Assembly (NCBI GenBank): GCA_025667525.1
Contig: CM046878.1
Span: 93,449,237 to 93,513,236 of the forward strand
From: Glebionis coronaria
Taxonomy: Eukaryota; Streptophyta; Magnoliopsida; Asterales; Asteraceae
DNA length: 64,000 bases
Direction: 5' to 3'
How positions within the stretch are numbered: position 1 is the stretch's first letter; each line of letters starts with the position of its first letter. Positions 46,143 through 59,672 of this stretch are shown here, one piece after another. A program made the translations under genes and the position numbers. The notes below the pieces were generated by a model. That model was not told the origin of the DNA, made no database searches, and saw only the letters and a list, made by a program, of their open reading frames with translations.

Positions 46143-48960
46143 CCTACCCTCCTTAAAAAGAGCGACGTCCTAGCGCTCGGCCCCTCTTATACTCACATTC
46201 TGTACCTCTAGAACAAAAGATAACTATTTTCCTTAAAAAATCCTCATGCTTCCTTCGCGTATTCAGGTCCACTCCTAGAATTCTTGTATCTTCATAATAG
46301 AATTCTTATTATGCTTCAATCTCTTAAGAACCCCTCACATTTTCATCTATGAAATACAACTTATCTTCAAGTTTAATTACCTTCCTTGTTTTTCCCAAAA
46401 CGTATTTCAACCTTCATAATGACACCTTAAGCATAACCATGTTTCCAATTTCAAACTCCATCGATTTCCTTCGATTGCCAACATATCTCTTCTGACAACT
46501 CCTTGTTGCTAACAGATGATCCTTAATCTTTACATTCTTATCAGTAGTCACCAACATCATTTCTAGTTCAGTCGTTTAATTCTCCCTTCATCACTTCAAT
46601 ACACAGAAGTCCTATCTTACGTCCGTAAAGGACATCAAACAGTACAACCTTATTACCACCATGAGAACCATTGTTGTATAAGAATTCCAACAATTCCTAA
46701 GTCAATCACACGCGTACAAGTATATCATCCAATGTTCGAATCGTCCTTTCACTCTATTCATTAGTCTCTGTTCAACTCAACTTTCACCTTTACCCAAACC
46801 AGAATGTATCGACTATTTGACTTGTGAGATTCCTTCATCACCAAATCTTGCACTCCCAACACCACATTGAAGAATCGACATAACGACAATCAAATCTGAT
46901 TCTCCTAAATACCTCATCTCAATCGATCTTACTACAAAATCCTTTCCATAAGTTTGACAAAATGTTGAAACCACTTTCCTTAACATTCTTCTCCATCAAA
47001 CCATTAGCTTAATCTTTCAATATTCTTTATGTCTAATCCACACTTCTTGTCATTACCAAAACTCAAACTCTCAGAGGCTTTTCCCTTTTTCTTCCTGATA
47101 AGTGCATCAGCTACCACATTCGTCTTTCCAGGATGGTAGCAAATCTTGTAGTCATAATCACTCACAGTCATAATCAACTACATACTCAAATACTCGAAAT
47201 TGATAACTGGTGATTTTCTACTCATCTCCCTTGTTTCCCCAAGAAATTGAATATGAGGCAACTCTTATGATCCTTGATTACTACACACTTGATTCCTTAC
47301 AAGCAATGTCTCTACAGCTTCAAAGTAAATACCACAACTCCATAACCCTTATGAAACGCATCACAATAGACTATAAATTATTTAGATCCTTCCAACAATG
47401 ACAACATCGACGCAGAACACGACTTACCCTTTAGTGTTCGGAAAAACTGTTTCCTCATCTAATCCTCATTAGATCTCAAAACTTACAAATTTAGATGTAT
47501 AAGTGGGACTCACACATCCAATTCTTCTTAGTCATCTTAATCAATGGTTTAACAATCAGTGAAAACCTTTGGATAAACCTCCGATAATTCTCAACTTAGA
47601 CCAAGGAATTAACAGATTTCCGTCGGCGTCGTTGGTACCGACCAATCCTTAATCGCTTCAATGTTGGCAAGACTTTCACGAATACCTTTGTTGTCAATCA
47701 CATGCCCTAGAAAATGCACTGATTTCAACCAACACTCACACTTAAATAACTTTGCATACAACTTCTTTTTCTCCAACCATTCCAAAATTGTTCTTAAATG
47801 CTTCTTATGCTCCTCCTTTCCTCTTGGAATAAAAGATAATATCTTCAATAGACACAATGACTAACTCATCCAAATACAGCTCACACGCATGATTCACCAA
47901 GTCCATGAATACGGCATACGCATTCGTCAATCCAAAAAGCATCACTTGAAACTTGAAGTACCCACATCAAGTACGAAAAGCAGTTACAGGAATATCTTCT
48001 TCCCTAACTCTTAGTTGATGATAACCAGACCTCAAAGCGATCTTTGAGTATACACTGGATCCTTACAACTGGTCAAATAAGTCGTCAATCCTCAGCAGTG
48101 GATACCGGTTCTTGGTAGTTAATTTGCTAAGCTCATGATAGTCGATACACCTCTGAAACGATCCATCCTTATTGACATACAACACAGGTGATCATCATGG
48201 AAACGAAACTTAATCTAATACATCCCTTATCCATCAATTCTCGCAATTGATCGGATAACTCCTTATACTCTAATGGTGCCAAACGATAAGGCGTACAAGC
48301 AACAGATGCAACTCCCGGCACTGAATCGATATGAAAACTTCACAAGGTGGCGGTAAACTTGGCAAAACTTCAGGAAAAACTTCAGAATACTATCGAATCA
48401 TTAACACATCTCCCAATTTATTCTCAACTACACCATCACTATTTACCAAAGCTATAAATCCACCACATTTCTCTTCTACATACTTCCTCATCTCCAAACA
48501 AGACACACTTCTCAAACGGAAAGTTCACTCATCACCTTTCACAGTCAACACTCAGCTTCTCAGCAAAATCTAAACCAATTCTCATTACAAACAATCACCG
48601 CACCATGCACAACTAACCAATCCATACCAATAATCTAAATCTAAAGATCCCAACTTTATGAGCATCAATTTGATATTAAACACCTAATTCCCTAAATTCA
48701 AGGAACACTCTCTTAGTATTGAACTAATACTATCAACCTTTCCATCGGTTAACTCCACAACATAGTTATTTGTCAATCTTACTAGTTCTCTATTGATAAA
48801 GCGACTGAATCTTCACATTTCTAAAACTTCTATCTGATCTAAAATCAAACAACACACTAACATAAAGAACGTCAAGTAAGATCGTAGCATTTACAACGTT
48901 CAGACCTTAAGGTTTATCAGCAACACCCAAAACATAAGCTGGAACGATAGCATTCCCACC
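46143..48960 (-). pseudogene. Gypsy element B protease-RT-RNase H-integrase remnant
   Basis: Minus-strand order, right to left. Protease near 48850-48800 reads VLFDFRSDRSF, so the catalytic D-S-G is lost. Reverse transcriptase (about 48310-47600) has [20 protein letters not shown], then [20 protein letters not shown] and FKFQVMLFGLTNAYAVFMDL; the catalytic F-x-D-D is S-I-E-D (47841-47855). The connection segment HKKHLRTILEWLEKKKLYAK, CWLKSVHFLGHVIDNKGI is at 47857-47620. RNase H is largely unreadable. An integrase C-terminal part (LFDVLYGRKIGLLCIEV, KRYVGNRRKSMEFEIGN) is at about 46640-46440. The pol end (ECEYKRGAE, VALFKEGRM) is at 46190-46143. Many stops and frameshifts; no activity is expected. 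Confidence 0.85.
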
Positions 48961-50088
48961 TTGTCAATTCCCTCTCCTTGGACAATTCCCTTGCTTGTGT
49001 CATTTCTCACCACAGCGAAAACATATCACAAATCCATGGGTACTAATTCTAGTAACTACTCCCCTTGTCCTACACTTAGCAGCTTTATGACCAGCTTGTC
49101 CACACTTACGACAAGCAGGAGGACAATTACCCACATGGTATAAAGTGCAGCAAACACACTTGGGATTTATCGTGTTACCTACAGGCATAGTGGCAACACG
49201 AATCCTATCATTCCTTCCATAGTTTAAATATTGGTTTCGGTTCTCTCTCTGGTTATTGTTATTACGGTAATTCCCACGATTCTGACCTTGATTTTGGTTG
49301 GACTGAGTAGATTCCCAATTTCTCATATTGCTTTCAGCAATGCTATCTTTCTTATCTTGCACTTTCACGTCCATTAAAGCATGCGCCATCTGAACAGCTT
49401 CATCGAAAGATTTAGATCTTGAAGAAATAGTCTCACCCTTGATGTTACTAGACAACCCTTTAATGTACTGCTTCATCTTCTTGCGGTCATCTGCAAAATC
49501 ATCCGCAAAATCATCAGGACATAACAAACACAGCTCAGATGACCTCCTAGTATATGTAGTAATATTATCGTTTCTTAACACTAAGTGCCTTTATTCGTCT
49601 TTCAACTGTCCCAGTTCCTCCTTGAGATAAAACTTAGCAGCCAATAATCCTTTAGTCACGGTCCATGTCTAATTATTAGCCACAACCAATCCTACAGTAG
49701 CCATTTGGCTATTCCACCAACTTAGTGCATCATCCTGAAATGTAGCAGCAACAAATTTCACATTATTAGCTTCAGAACACTCACTAATCTCAAAAATACT
49801 CTCTATCTTCTCAATCTATCTGCGTAATTCCAAAGCACCACCAGTACCACGAAATTGAGTAGGACCACATTTCATGAAACTAGTATACGTACATTCTCTT
49901 AGAACTTGCGGAACAGCAGCAACACCCCCAATTGGACCAGCATCATCATCATTATTCTCAGCACCATTAACTTCAACACCAATAACTCCAGCACCCTGAT
50001 TCCTTGCAGCATGATCAGCTTCAAGTTCTCTAGCAATAGCTCGCTCGATCATAGTGTTCACAATAGAAGTTGTTAGCTTTGGAGGCAT
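48961..50088 (-). pseudogene. Gypsy element B gag remnant
   Basis: The frame starts MPPKLTTSIVNTMIERAIAR at 50088 and contains CTYTSFMKCGPTQFRGTGGA, the same gag core as element A. A stop near 49816 interrupts it. A long open part (49581-49000) follows with a Gln/Asn/Arg-rich segment and zinc-knuckle motifs: CVCCTLYHVGNC, CRKCGQAGHKAAKC (C-x2-C-x4-H-x4-C) and a CFRCGEK motif broken by a stop. A 12-bp duplication gives DDFADDFADD near 49500. Gag would package element RNA. Confidence 0.9.
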
Positions 50089-50469
50089 ATTTCAAGAAAC
50101 TTAGTCACGTAATCCACTAATGACAGAAATATGCTTCCCCTACTCCTTCTCTGTGATGACAAGAGAAAGAAACATGGTAAGTATACACATCAAGATAAAA
50201 GAAGGATTTCTTTATCAGGACATATCATGGATACTACATGCACGGACAACATAAACTACAAGGATTCATCAACCAAATCTTAAAAAGAGCTAATAAAGAC
50301 ACATCATAGGTCATGAGGGTAATTCAGATTGCGTTGAGGATTCAACAAGATAGTGACAATGTATATCACTACAATCATTTACCGAACAAACTTAAAAGAT
50401 AATAAGCTTCATCACAATGCTACGACACAAAGTCTAAATAAGTTCGATCACAGTAAGAAAATAAAATAC

Positions 50470-51050
50470 AAAGAAATCTATCACGAGATTAGTTTCTTAG
50501 ACACTGGCTCCTCATCTTCCTTAACATTGCTGTCAGCTTCATCACACTCGTCTACCTCCCCTTCACACCTTAAAGTCGAATCATGACATGATGGCAGTTC
50601 ATTCCCAAAGTTCAAATACTCACCCCTACATGGTGGATTAATCATAAAATAAGTCTTAGTACGACTTTCATCATTCCTAAACTTCCAACCTTGACTTAGA
50701 AATGATCTCACATGAGACTCCCATTCAGTCACCTCTCAAACCTTGTTTGCTCCTCTTTAAACCTTTCAATTCGAGCACTCAAATTTATCACCATCGACCT
50801 AAGACTAGCAATCTCATCCATCTTCCGAGCCCTAACAAACTCCAATCTCTGATCTAGCGTGAGGAGATTCTAGATAACATTCTCTAAAACATCTTTTCAT
50901 TCACATCATACCTCCCAATCATCCTAGTCTCAACCACATATCTCTCATACATCAACCAATCAAACTTCCTCATACCAGATACAAGTCACAAGAAATCATT
51001 TGTAAAATCGTTAATCATCTGGTCTACTGTCCTGGACCCTCGGTGGTATA
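50470..51050 (-). pseudogene. Extra reading frame between PBS and gag (element B)
   Basis: This is the minus-strand counterpart of 44245-45213. Readable blocks are RKFDWLMYERYVVETRMIGR, then EWESHVRSFLSQGWKFRND, and an acidic tail DECDEADSNVKEDEEPVSKK. It has more stops than the copy in element A. Position and order are the same, which shows the frame is an inherited part of this family. Confidence 0.6.
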
Positions 51051-51333
51051 TAAGGTCATTATTAAAAATTATATATATGCATTGCATAAATAAAATTACG
51101 ATAACAAGTACTCTACGTACTTTCAACAACATCAATACATCATCATAGTATTTACTTAATAAATACTCGGGAAATCATTTCAGTTTTAAGGGATACACCT
51201 GAAATACAACAATGCAAAACAAATAATCTTATCGGAGCCTCGCGGAGAAGTTACGTGCTTTTGTAAAATATTTTCGACACCAAAGTTATAGTTTAGGACT
51301 TTTCAAAATCAACCTAGTTCTCTATAACTTAAA

Positions 51334-51346
51334 GCTCTGATACCAA
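51334..51346 (-). promoter_or_regulatory. Primer-binding site of element B
   Basis: The minus strand reads TTGGTATCAGAGC two bases after the LTR 3' end, an intact initiator-Met tRNA priming site. Confidence 0.9.
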
Positions 51347-51348
51347 TC

Positions 51349-53989
51349 TTTAACACCCCAATTATTACGCATCGGAAATACACATTTGGGTGCTAAACTC
51401 AAGCATCATTACACCAAACACCTTGAACGACCTCAAAATGAGACGTTTAAAATATATAAAAGGAAATAATTTAACCATTGTCTAAAACCGTCAATCCCAA
51501 CTAAAGCAAAAGTTTAAAAACCAGAGCAGCGTTTCGGTCCCCCAAAGATCTCAACCAATCAACAAACATTTTTGCCAAAATACATAACCGTACATAATTA
51601 GTTTTATTACAAAAGGGAAAGAAATCGGTTTTAGACCCAACAACGACAAAAGCAACCCACAACCTTCTCAAGCAAGCTCCGCCATCAATCCACTTCAATC
51701 AGCTGAAATACATGCTTAAAATCATTAACTCAACGATTGAGCAAGTATATAGGTTTATCAAATTATTATTTGAACACAAGAGAAAAATCAATCATAATTA
51801 TTTAATAGAATTGTTGATCATACAATCTATTATTCAGGTATTCCATCTTATAGCAAAAGCTATGCAACTGTGTTTAATCTCATGACACCGACCCGTTATA
51901 ACCAATCATCTGCCAAAAGGCCGACATGATACAAAGTGAAACCATTGCCTCTCTTAAGGTAATCGTTGTAAATTTTACCTTTTCTCTTATTCAAGTTATC
52001 CGTTCGAGCAGCACTCTCAGCGTACTAACTCTCGTTTCGGATAGGAATGTCAACCCCGATAGTACTATCAATTGTATAAGCGGCCATCTCCTACTCACAA
52101 CACTAAGCTAGCAATGGTTAAAGGTTCAAAAATTTAGGGTCTTCTACAACTAGGTACTTAACACAATCCAAGCAACATTCGGGTCCAAAAGCAACATACG
52201 GGTCCAAACAATTATTCATGACTTGTGTTCCATTTATTTTCAAATAACATGTATCCCCCTCGCGGGTGTAAAAACATTTAGCTATCATAAGAGCGAGGCT
52301 ATACACTCACCTTGAGTAATAGAAGAAGCAAGACGATCTTCGACGATAGATGATGCCCGTTAAACATGAAAACCGCAACCTACCAAATAAGGCGCGTTTG
52401 TTAATAAATAGACTCAAGTATAATCCATACTTAATAACAATGAATTCAAAATTACAAAACCATGACAAACCCAAAAGAACAACCATGCAAGTGATATTAC
52501 TATACCCTTTTACTTGTTTACTTTACTAAACAACACTCTCGATTATATTCTGCCGGTACATACCAAATGTACAAGCTGATTTACCTTTCCTAGACACCTT
52601 CAATCTTTATGAAATTTGTTGGATAACTTACTCACATCATATAGAAAGCCCTCAAAAATTTTCATCAAAGTTTTTACTCCTAAGACCTCCTGCCCGACAC
52701 ATGTTTGAATTACAAAAACTGGATAATTTTACGCCTTCGACTCATAAAACCATTTTAACCTTCCTAAACAACTCCGTTTACAAAACCAACACTTGAGTTT
52801 GAAAATAGACTCACAACCCTAGGTTTAGAACTTAGCAACAGCCATTGACCATTTTTAAAACTCATTTTATAATCCCCGAGATCCGATCCAAATATCGACA
52901 ACAAATTCGGATTGTGTCGATACTCGTCTCTCAATACACGAATAATCAAACTATCATAACTTCCTCCTCGATTTGAGTTAGAAGCTCTAATTAATATCAA
53001 AACGAATCTTATGAAAAAATCTACAACACTATCTTATTAGTATTACATCAATCTAAACTTAAGACATCCAAATTTAGCCTTAAACCTATTGCCCTAAATC
53101 ACCTCTCTAAAACTCATACCAAATCAATTTTTCAACCCATTTTAACCATTTTTGTACCATTACTAACATCCTATAATTACCCAATTCCATTCCTAACACT
53201 TGCATGTCACTTTTAACAAAACCCTTATAAAAAATTCAAGCTTTTAACAATCAAAACATCAAAATCTAAGGGAGATCATCACATGCATGATCATAAAACA
53301 ACTTCACCAACCCTAGTTCATATGAAAAATAAAAAATTTGTTGCATGTGGGTAAATTTGATACCAAAACAATCACCTTTAAATTTTTAGGATGGGTCTTG
53401 ATTTAGTTTTAACTAAATCAAGATCAAAATCACAAAAAATTTGGTGTTTTGGGGCTTCTTGGCTCATGGTAGAAACAAGAAAAGGTAGAGGGTGGTTGAA
53501 ATTTTTTTTATCAATCTTTCTATGTGTTTTTCATAGTGGAAAAACCTTTTATTGTGGAGTGGAGGGTTTATTTTACCAATATTCCAATCTTTTGGGCTAA
53601 AATCAAATAGTTAGTTAAAAAGCGAGAAATGAATATTAGTCAATTTTAAAAATATTTACAGGACTCGGGTTTCGTAAAAATACTTTTCAAAAGTTAAAAC
53701 GCACACAAATATGATAATAATATAGTCCGGCACGACTTAATACGCAATTAAAAATAAAAACGTCAAAAATATTAACATCAAAACAACAAATAATAAAACG
53801 TAAAAATTTCGGGCATCCGTCGATATCGCAATCACTAGTACTTCTCGCAACTAGTAAAAAGGTTAAAATAAGACTTCCAACATTGGTTTTAAATTAACCA
53901 CCAATCTTCATAGCATTCAAGCTCATCAAAAATTTCAAAAATATTCGTAAAATATGATTAAATAATGACCTCGGATTTGAGTTATCACA
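51349..53989 (-). mobile_element. Gypsy element B, 5' LTR
   Basis: A 2,641-bp minus-strand LTR starts TGTGATAACTC (53989) and ends GGGGTGTTAAA (51349). It contains a 78-codon open frame (53000-52764) at the same place as in LTR A, about 74% identical in protein. The TATA region is degenerate (AATAAAAGG near 53550). The right flank continues directly into copy 2 of the duplicated segment. Confidence 0.9.
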
Positions 53990-55438
53990 CAAACTATTAA
54001 CAGTAGCTTGATTTTGGTTCACCATGTTATTAAATATGATATTTAGTGTTATAGATTTTTAACAGTTGCCCCAATGTAATGTATTAATATTAAGTGTAAT
54101 TTTTCAATAAGTGTCTCTTTGTGCAGGGATGGAATTAAAGATCGACGAGAAAGAAATGATAGTTTCACTATATTGTGGTTTCTAGCAAGGTATTGCAGAA
54201 CGTTTTGTCATTTCCTCATAAAGTTTAGTTATTTTCTCTTTCATGCTTTGCGGGCACTAATATAAAGTGCATGGTGTATAAACATGATTTAAATATTTTA
54301 TGTTATAAGAACGTTGTCTTGAGACTAATGTTTTTTTGTCTTTATACATGTTGAATTTTGTATTTATATTATAACATGTTAGACAAACGAATGTAACTGT
54401 TGGTATGTTATGGTATTTGATTATATTATTTTCTTGGGTTAGTGTGCATTACGTTAATAAGTTGAATATTTTAGTTTTCCCATTGGCTAAAAGTAAAAGG
54501 GTGTCACGAAATCGAGATTTTTGTGGTTGACGGAAACTTGTGGAGGTGACAACTTTTTGATCACCAATAAAACATAATAGCAACAATTTGGTCTCTTATA
54601 GATCAGTGACTAGAATATTTGGTCTTCAATGGTTTGAAGTTGTGTTTACCCAATCCAATCAATAATGACTTTTCCGTTACTATTTAGCAATGAAAGTGCG
54701 TTTGGTCTCTAATTGTAATTAGTGACGGACATTTAGTGACGTATAATTGGTCACTAATCATGTTAGCTGACGATATTAGTACTGTCTGTGACAAAATATC
54801 TCGCAAGAATAAACATTTTTCTCTTAAGTTGAGATTAAATTGTTTCAAATTTGAGATAACTTAGGTTAAACTAATTTGACTTCTTTTCAATTATTTTGAT
54901 TGGTTGGGATCAAAATGAATTATTATTTGGTTTGTAGTTACCTCCTAAGTATCACATGTGAATCATGTACTGAAACTGACAGTTTTGATCTGGGTTCATT
55001 TGAACCAACCCGAACAATTAAAACACTCTGGATATCCAGCTAGGATTATCAAGATAGTTATTTTGAAATCAAAACCTTCAATAAGCAACTGTGTTTTAGT
55101 CATGGAAATTTTCATCAAGAGATGGATAAATTGATTTTATCTAGTAAATTAATGGTTGGTTACAATTATTTAATAATAGCAAATGAAATGAGTCTACAAG
55201 TTACATTCATACCACAATGGTGTTAAATCGTGAATAAAAAATATCACAAAGTTTAAGCAAATCAAAAGCTAAACACAGATAAAGTCAATGGAAGTGGTTG
55301 ACACTCTCACTTGTTACCAATTTAAAAAAGAATCAATTGAACACCGCGTCACATAACTTATAAATAAACTCCAACGCCATCACAAGAAGAACACATGACA
55401 TAACTTAAAAAATAACGAATTTGTCAACTTTAAAGTGT
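53990..55438 (+). repeat. Duplicated segment, copy 2, including repeat R
   Basis: This is the counterpart of 37081-37449 plus 39960-40957. It lacks the Copia-like insertion: near 54372-54430 the sequence runs uninterrupted. Its left edge is cut by LTR B. Confidence 0.85.
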
Positions 55439-55890
55439 CACGACAAAAAAAAGTGAAATTTTAAACGCTTATTTTTACATGTGTAATTTTACTAATGCTT
55501 GTTTAAAAATTTTAAACCCATTCAAGTGTGAAATTTTAAATGCTTGTTTCAAATATTTACACACCTCCAAGTGTGTGAAGTATCTTAGTTGTGAGTAGGA
55601 ATTTGTTAATGCTTGATTAAAAAATTTATACGCCTCCACGTGTGTAGTATTTTAGGTCGGACATTTATAATTTTTACGCACTTTAAGTGTGGAGATTTAT
55701 ACATTATTTATCCACACTTATACATGTGAAGATTTAACTATTTTGTACACATTTACATGTGTGTAAAATCTTATACAACTAACATTTCTCCACACACTAG
55801 GAAAGTGTTTACTTTAATATTTTAATCATTTAAAAGCATGTACTTTTGAACTAAAAAATAGTATGTAAACTTGTATTTTTTGTTGTAGTG
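55439..55890. mobile_element. CACTA-type MITE (452 bp), complete
   Basis: The left end is CACGACAAAAAAAAGTG and the right end (reversed) is CACTACAACAAAAAATAC; TGT flanks both sides (55436-55438, 55891-55893). The CACTA terminus and 3-bp duplication fit the En/Spm superfamily. The interior contains repeated CAAGTGTG/ACACTTG subterminal motifs and no frame, so it depends on a transposase elsewhere. Confidence 0.85.
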
Positions 55891-55893
55891 TGT

Positions 55894-57159
55894 ACACAAC
55901 AAAAAGAATAATGGTGTAATTAGTTGATTTCATTTGGCAAAAAAGTGTTACTATGGGTAAACCACATTAATGATTTATTTGTATAGAAATATTCAGATAG
56001 CCAACTGTTTGAGCTCTATTTTACCTTTTCTAACAACAAAAATACACGTCACATTCTGTTTTGTGTTATTTTTGTCATAACATCAATATTAGCGTCATTG
56101 CATGAAGGATAATCTTGGGGTAATATTAGTGTAAATTTCGCATTATTCAAGCCTAATTTAAATGACGAAACTATGGTTTTGTATAAAGCATATATACATA
56201 CATTTTGACCATGAACCCTACCCTTTTTGGCGGTGCCCTCTACATTGAAGGAGATATCGTTAAATGTGGCAGAAAAAATTAGAAAAACAAAATATCACCA
56301 TCATATTAAAAGGAAAAGAAATCAGATATACACACAAAGTAATACTAGTATAACATTCAAAAACGATGGCGTAGCTATTTGAGATGTAAGGTGGGCCATG
56401 ACCCACCCATAAAGTCATGCATATGTAGTGTAGCTCGAAGCCTGATTTACCATCGTGTATTAACATTTTGTTCACTTGAAGTGCTAAAAAAATAAATTTC
56501 TTGCAACAATTTTACATGATTATACATTATAATAATTTAGCACTCGCTAACTTCTTCAAAAAAAGAATTGGCCCCCAAAAAACAAAATCCTGATTAAGAC
56601 CTTGTCAAAAAACCTCATGACATTTAAATAATTTACTTCGAGGGCTATTTAGATAAGAATGGAATTAAACTTCAAAATGTTCTGAACAATAAAACAATAA
56701 CTTTTCAAAGATTAGTTTAGGAGCTCCATGAACCATAACACAATCACTATTAACTATTTCACATGGAAAGTAATACAAGATCGATCACGAGCAAGATTTG
56801 TTTGTTTACATATGTGTATATCACATTATCACCTCATTCCCTAGTTTTATTCGTCATTTCATATTCAATGTTGGGTTTTGCTAACCAATGCACACTAAGC
56901 AAACATTATTGGGTAGTAAATGAATACAAAATTTCCAAACTAATATTAAAATGCATTAAATAAAATTTTGATATAAAGGGGATTAAATTTGATATAATGA
57001 GGAATTATCAACCTTGAGAAGTTAAATTTGGATTAATTGTCACTTAAACTGACTCAATGGGCTATTGACCAAAATTCTTATCTAGTAAAGGTCATTATTA
57101 TTCATAAATTTTATTCTTTGGAATTTTACTATACATTTTTATGAGTACGACAACTGTAA
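55894..57159. other. No gene recognised
   Basis: AT-rich. Open stretches of 60-71 codons near 56260-56475 (-) and 56763-56963 (+) show hydrophobic composition only, with no conserved motif. Confidence 0.5.
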
Positions 57160-58014
57160 TCTATACTATATATAATACATATTAGTATCTCTTTATTCAT
57201 TAAGTACAAAAAAATAAGTAATACAATCTTTTTAGCATACTATACAACTCTGAAAGCAACAAATTAAAGAAAAATATTAGAAGCTCTTTCTTCATTAATG
57301 AAAAAATTAAGTAATATAACTATTGAAACATAGTGTATAACCTTTTGTACAAACAATAATACATATTATTATATTTTTTTCTTGACCAATGTCAAAGAAT
57401 TAAGTAATATAAGTATAAAAGAATATTGTACAACTTTAAATGAATCCTTTCATCACAACTAAATACTACGTAACATTTAAGTAATTGTACTACTTTAAAA
57501 CACCTCTTACTCAAAATTACAACAATATTCTAAATTATTTGAAATTTCAAGTTACAACATACTAAGACATTTGTACAACATAATAAGCCTTTTTTTATAA
57601 TACTTGAAACATGGAATTAAAACATATATTACATTAAACTCTATCATTAAAATACCTTATCACCCCATTCTACAATTAAAATAACATGTGGTACAAGTAT
57701 TAATACTTGAAAATTTCAAGTTACAATACATAATGCTTTTTGTACAAGCAAAATAAGCATACATACTAAAAGTAAAAAACTTAAAACATGTAATTATACT
57801 ATTAAAACAACATATCAAATTAAATTTTATAATTAAAACACCTCTCACCTATATTACAATTAAAACAACACATAGTACAGGTATTAATACATAATTAGAA
57901 ATCAATTGAAACATAAAAGTATAATTAAATACTCATATTAAAACCAATAAATACATAATAATTAAAACACACTTAAAAATAAAATAATTAATACTAATTA
58001 ATTAATATAATTAA
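57160..58014 (+). mobile_element. Helitron-like AT-rich element, copy 1
   Basis: It starts A/TCTATACTATATATAATAC, a Helitron-type 5' end, and is about 85-90% similar to 58220-59670 over most of its length. It contains an intact CTAAATAC (57459-57466), the site occupied by a hAT MITE in copy 2. No hairpin-CTRR 3' end was found; copy 2 follows immediately. Confidence 0.55.
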
Positions 58015-59672
58015 TCTATACTATTATATAAAGAATTTAACCTTTTTTTCTATAATCAGAATTCTTAAAAATTAAGCCTTAAACATTTCTTATAATGGAA
58101 AATTTTATCTTTTGCTAAAAAATTAAAACATATTTAGAATTAATTGTAACTCAATACAATTTTGTAACGGAAAATATAAGTGTTTTTAAGTATAAATTAG
58201 AAGTTACAACAAAAAGTTAAATGTCATAAATACAATCTTTTTAGCATACTATACAATTCTTAATGCAACAAATTAAAGATAAATATTAGAAGCTTTTTCT
58301 TCATTAATTAAAAAATTAAGTAATATAACTATTGACACATAGTGTATCTTTTGTTCAAATAATAATACATATTATTATATTTTTCTTCTTGACCAATGTC
58401 AAAGAATTAAGAAATACAAGTATAAAAGCATATTGTACAATTTTAAATGAATCATTTCATCACAACTAAATACTAGGGGTGTTCACTGGTCGGTTCGATT
58501 TGGTTAGTTGGAAGATTTTATCCGTCGCAGGGCGGGTAATTAATTTTTCTACCCGAAACCGAACCGCGTTGGCGGGTAACCGGACATGCGGGTACCCGAA
58601 GTGAGCGGGTTACCCCCGGTTTGGTTTGCGGTTAACCATTTTTATGTTTAATTGAATTTAACCGTAAAAAGAATAACATGGGCTAGAACATAATATGCCA
58701 TTTTAGTAAACTCAAATGACATCGAGTATATAAAAGCTATATATATCAAAGTAATATAAACGAATTTAATCGTATACAAGTTACTTCATTTATATATTAC
58801 GATTACATCAAATAAGCTTCACGTCGGAATTATTACATAAGGAGTTATAATGTTTTTATAGAATAAGAGTGCTGCAATAAATAGGTTAATACTTGAACGA
58901 TTATTTGAATATTTAGCTAAAAAACATGTATGATATGCACGCTTCAGTTCGGTTACCCGCGGATTTCTAAATGTAAAAACCAAAACCGACCCATGATGAG
59001 CGGGTTTTTTTGGTTTCGGGTTTTTTCAGTTTTAGTTTCTTCTGTTTCTTCGATTTCAGGTTTTTTTGTACTCGGATAGAGCGGTTCGGCTTGGTTTGGC
59101 GGTTTCTTAGTATTTTTGAACACCCCTACTAAATACTACGTAACATTTAAGTAATTTTACTACTTTAAAACACCTCCTACTCAAAATTACAACAATATTT
59201 TCACATTATCATATCATACCCTCTTATAAAGCATATTGCCATGTTATTTTCTAAATTACTTGAAATTTCGAGTTACAACATCCTAAGCCATTTGTACAAC
59301 ATAATAAGTCATTTTTAGAATACTTAAAATAGGGAGTTATAACATATATTACATTAAACTCTATCATTAAAATACCTCATCACCCCATTCTTCAATTAAA
59401 ATAACATATGGTACAAGTATTAATATTTGAAAATTTCAAGTTACAATATATAATGCTATTTGTACAAGTAAAATAAGCATACATACTAAAAGTAGAAAAC
59501 TTAAAACATGTAATTATACTATTAAAACAACATATCACATTAAATTCTATAATTAAAATACCCTCTCACCCTATTTTACAATTAAAACAACACATAGTAC
59601 AAGTATTAATACATAACTAGAAATCAATTAAAACATGAAAGCATAACTAAATACTCATATTAAAACCAATTA
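58015..59672 (+). mobile_element. Helitron-like AT-rich element, copy 2
   Basis: It starts A/TCTATACTATTATATAAAG directly after copy 1. It has about 200 bp near its start that are not in copy 1, then matches copy 1 up to ATTAAAACCAAT. There the LINE begins. It is interrupted by the hAT MITE at 58474-59128. Confidence 0.55.
58474..59128. mobile_element. hAT-type MITE (655 bp)
   Basis: Terminal inverted repeats TAGGGGTGTTCA and TGAACACCCCTA are flanked by the 8-bp duplication CTAAATAC (58466-58473, 59129-59136). This is the hAT signature. Copy 1 of the host repeat shows the unoccupied site at 57459-57466. The interior is rich in ACCCG/CGGGT and GGTTCGG phrases, with no transposase. Confidence 0.95.

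Noticed and set aside
41222..53994. A and B as one element with a single target duplication
   Set aside because: The bases outside the outer LTR ends (TAGAG and CAAAC) do not match, and A and B differ in orientation and sequence. Two insertions followed by deletion fit better.
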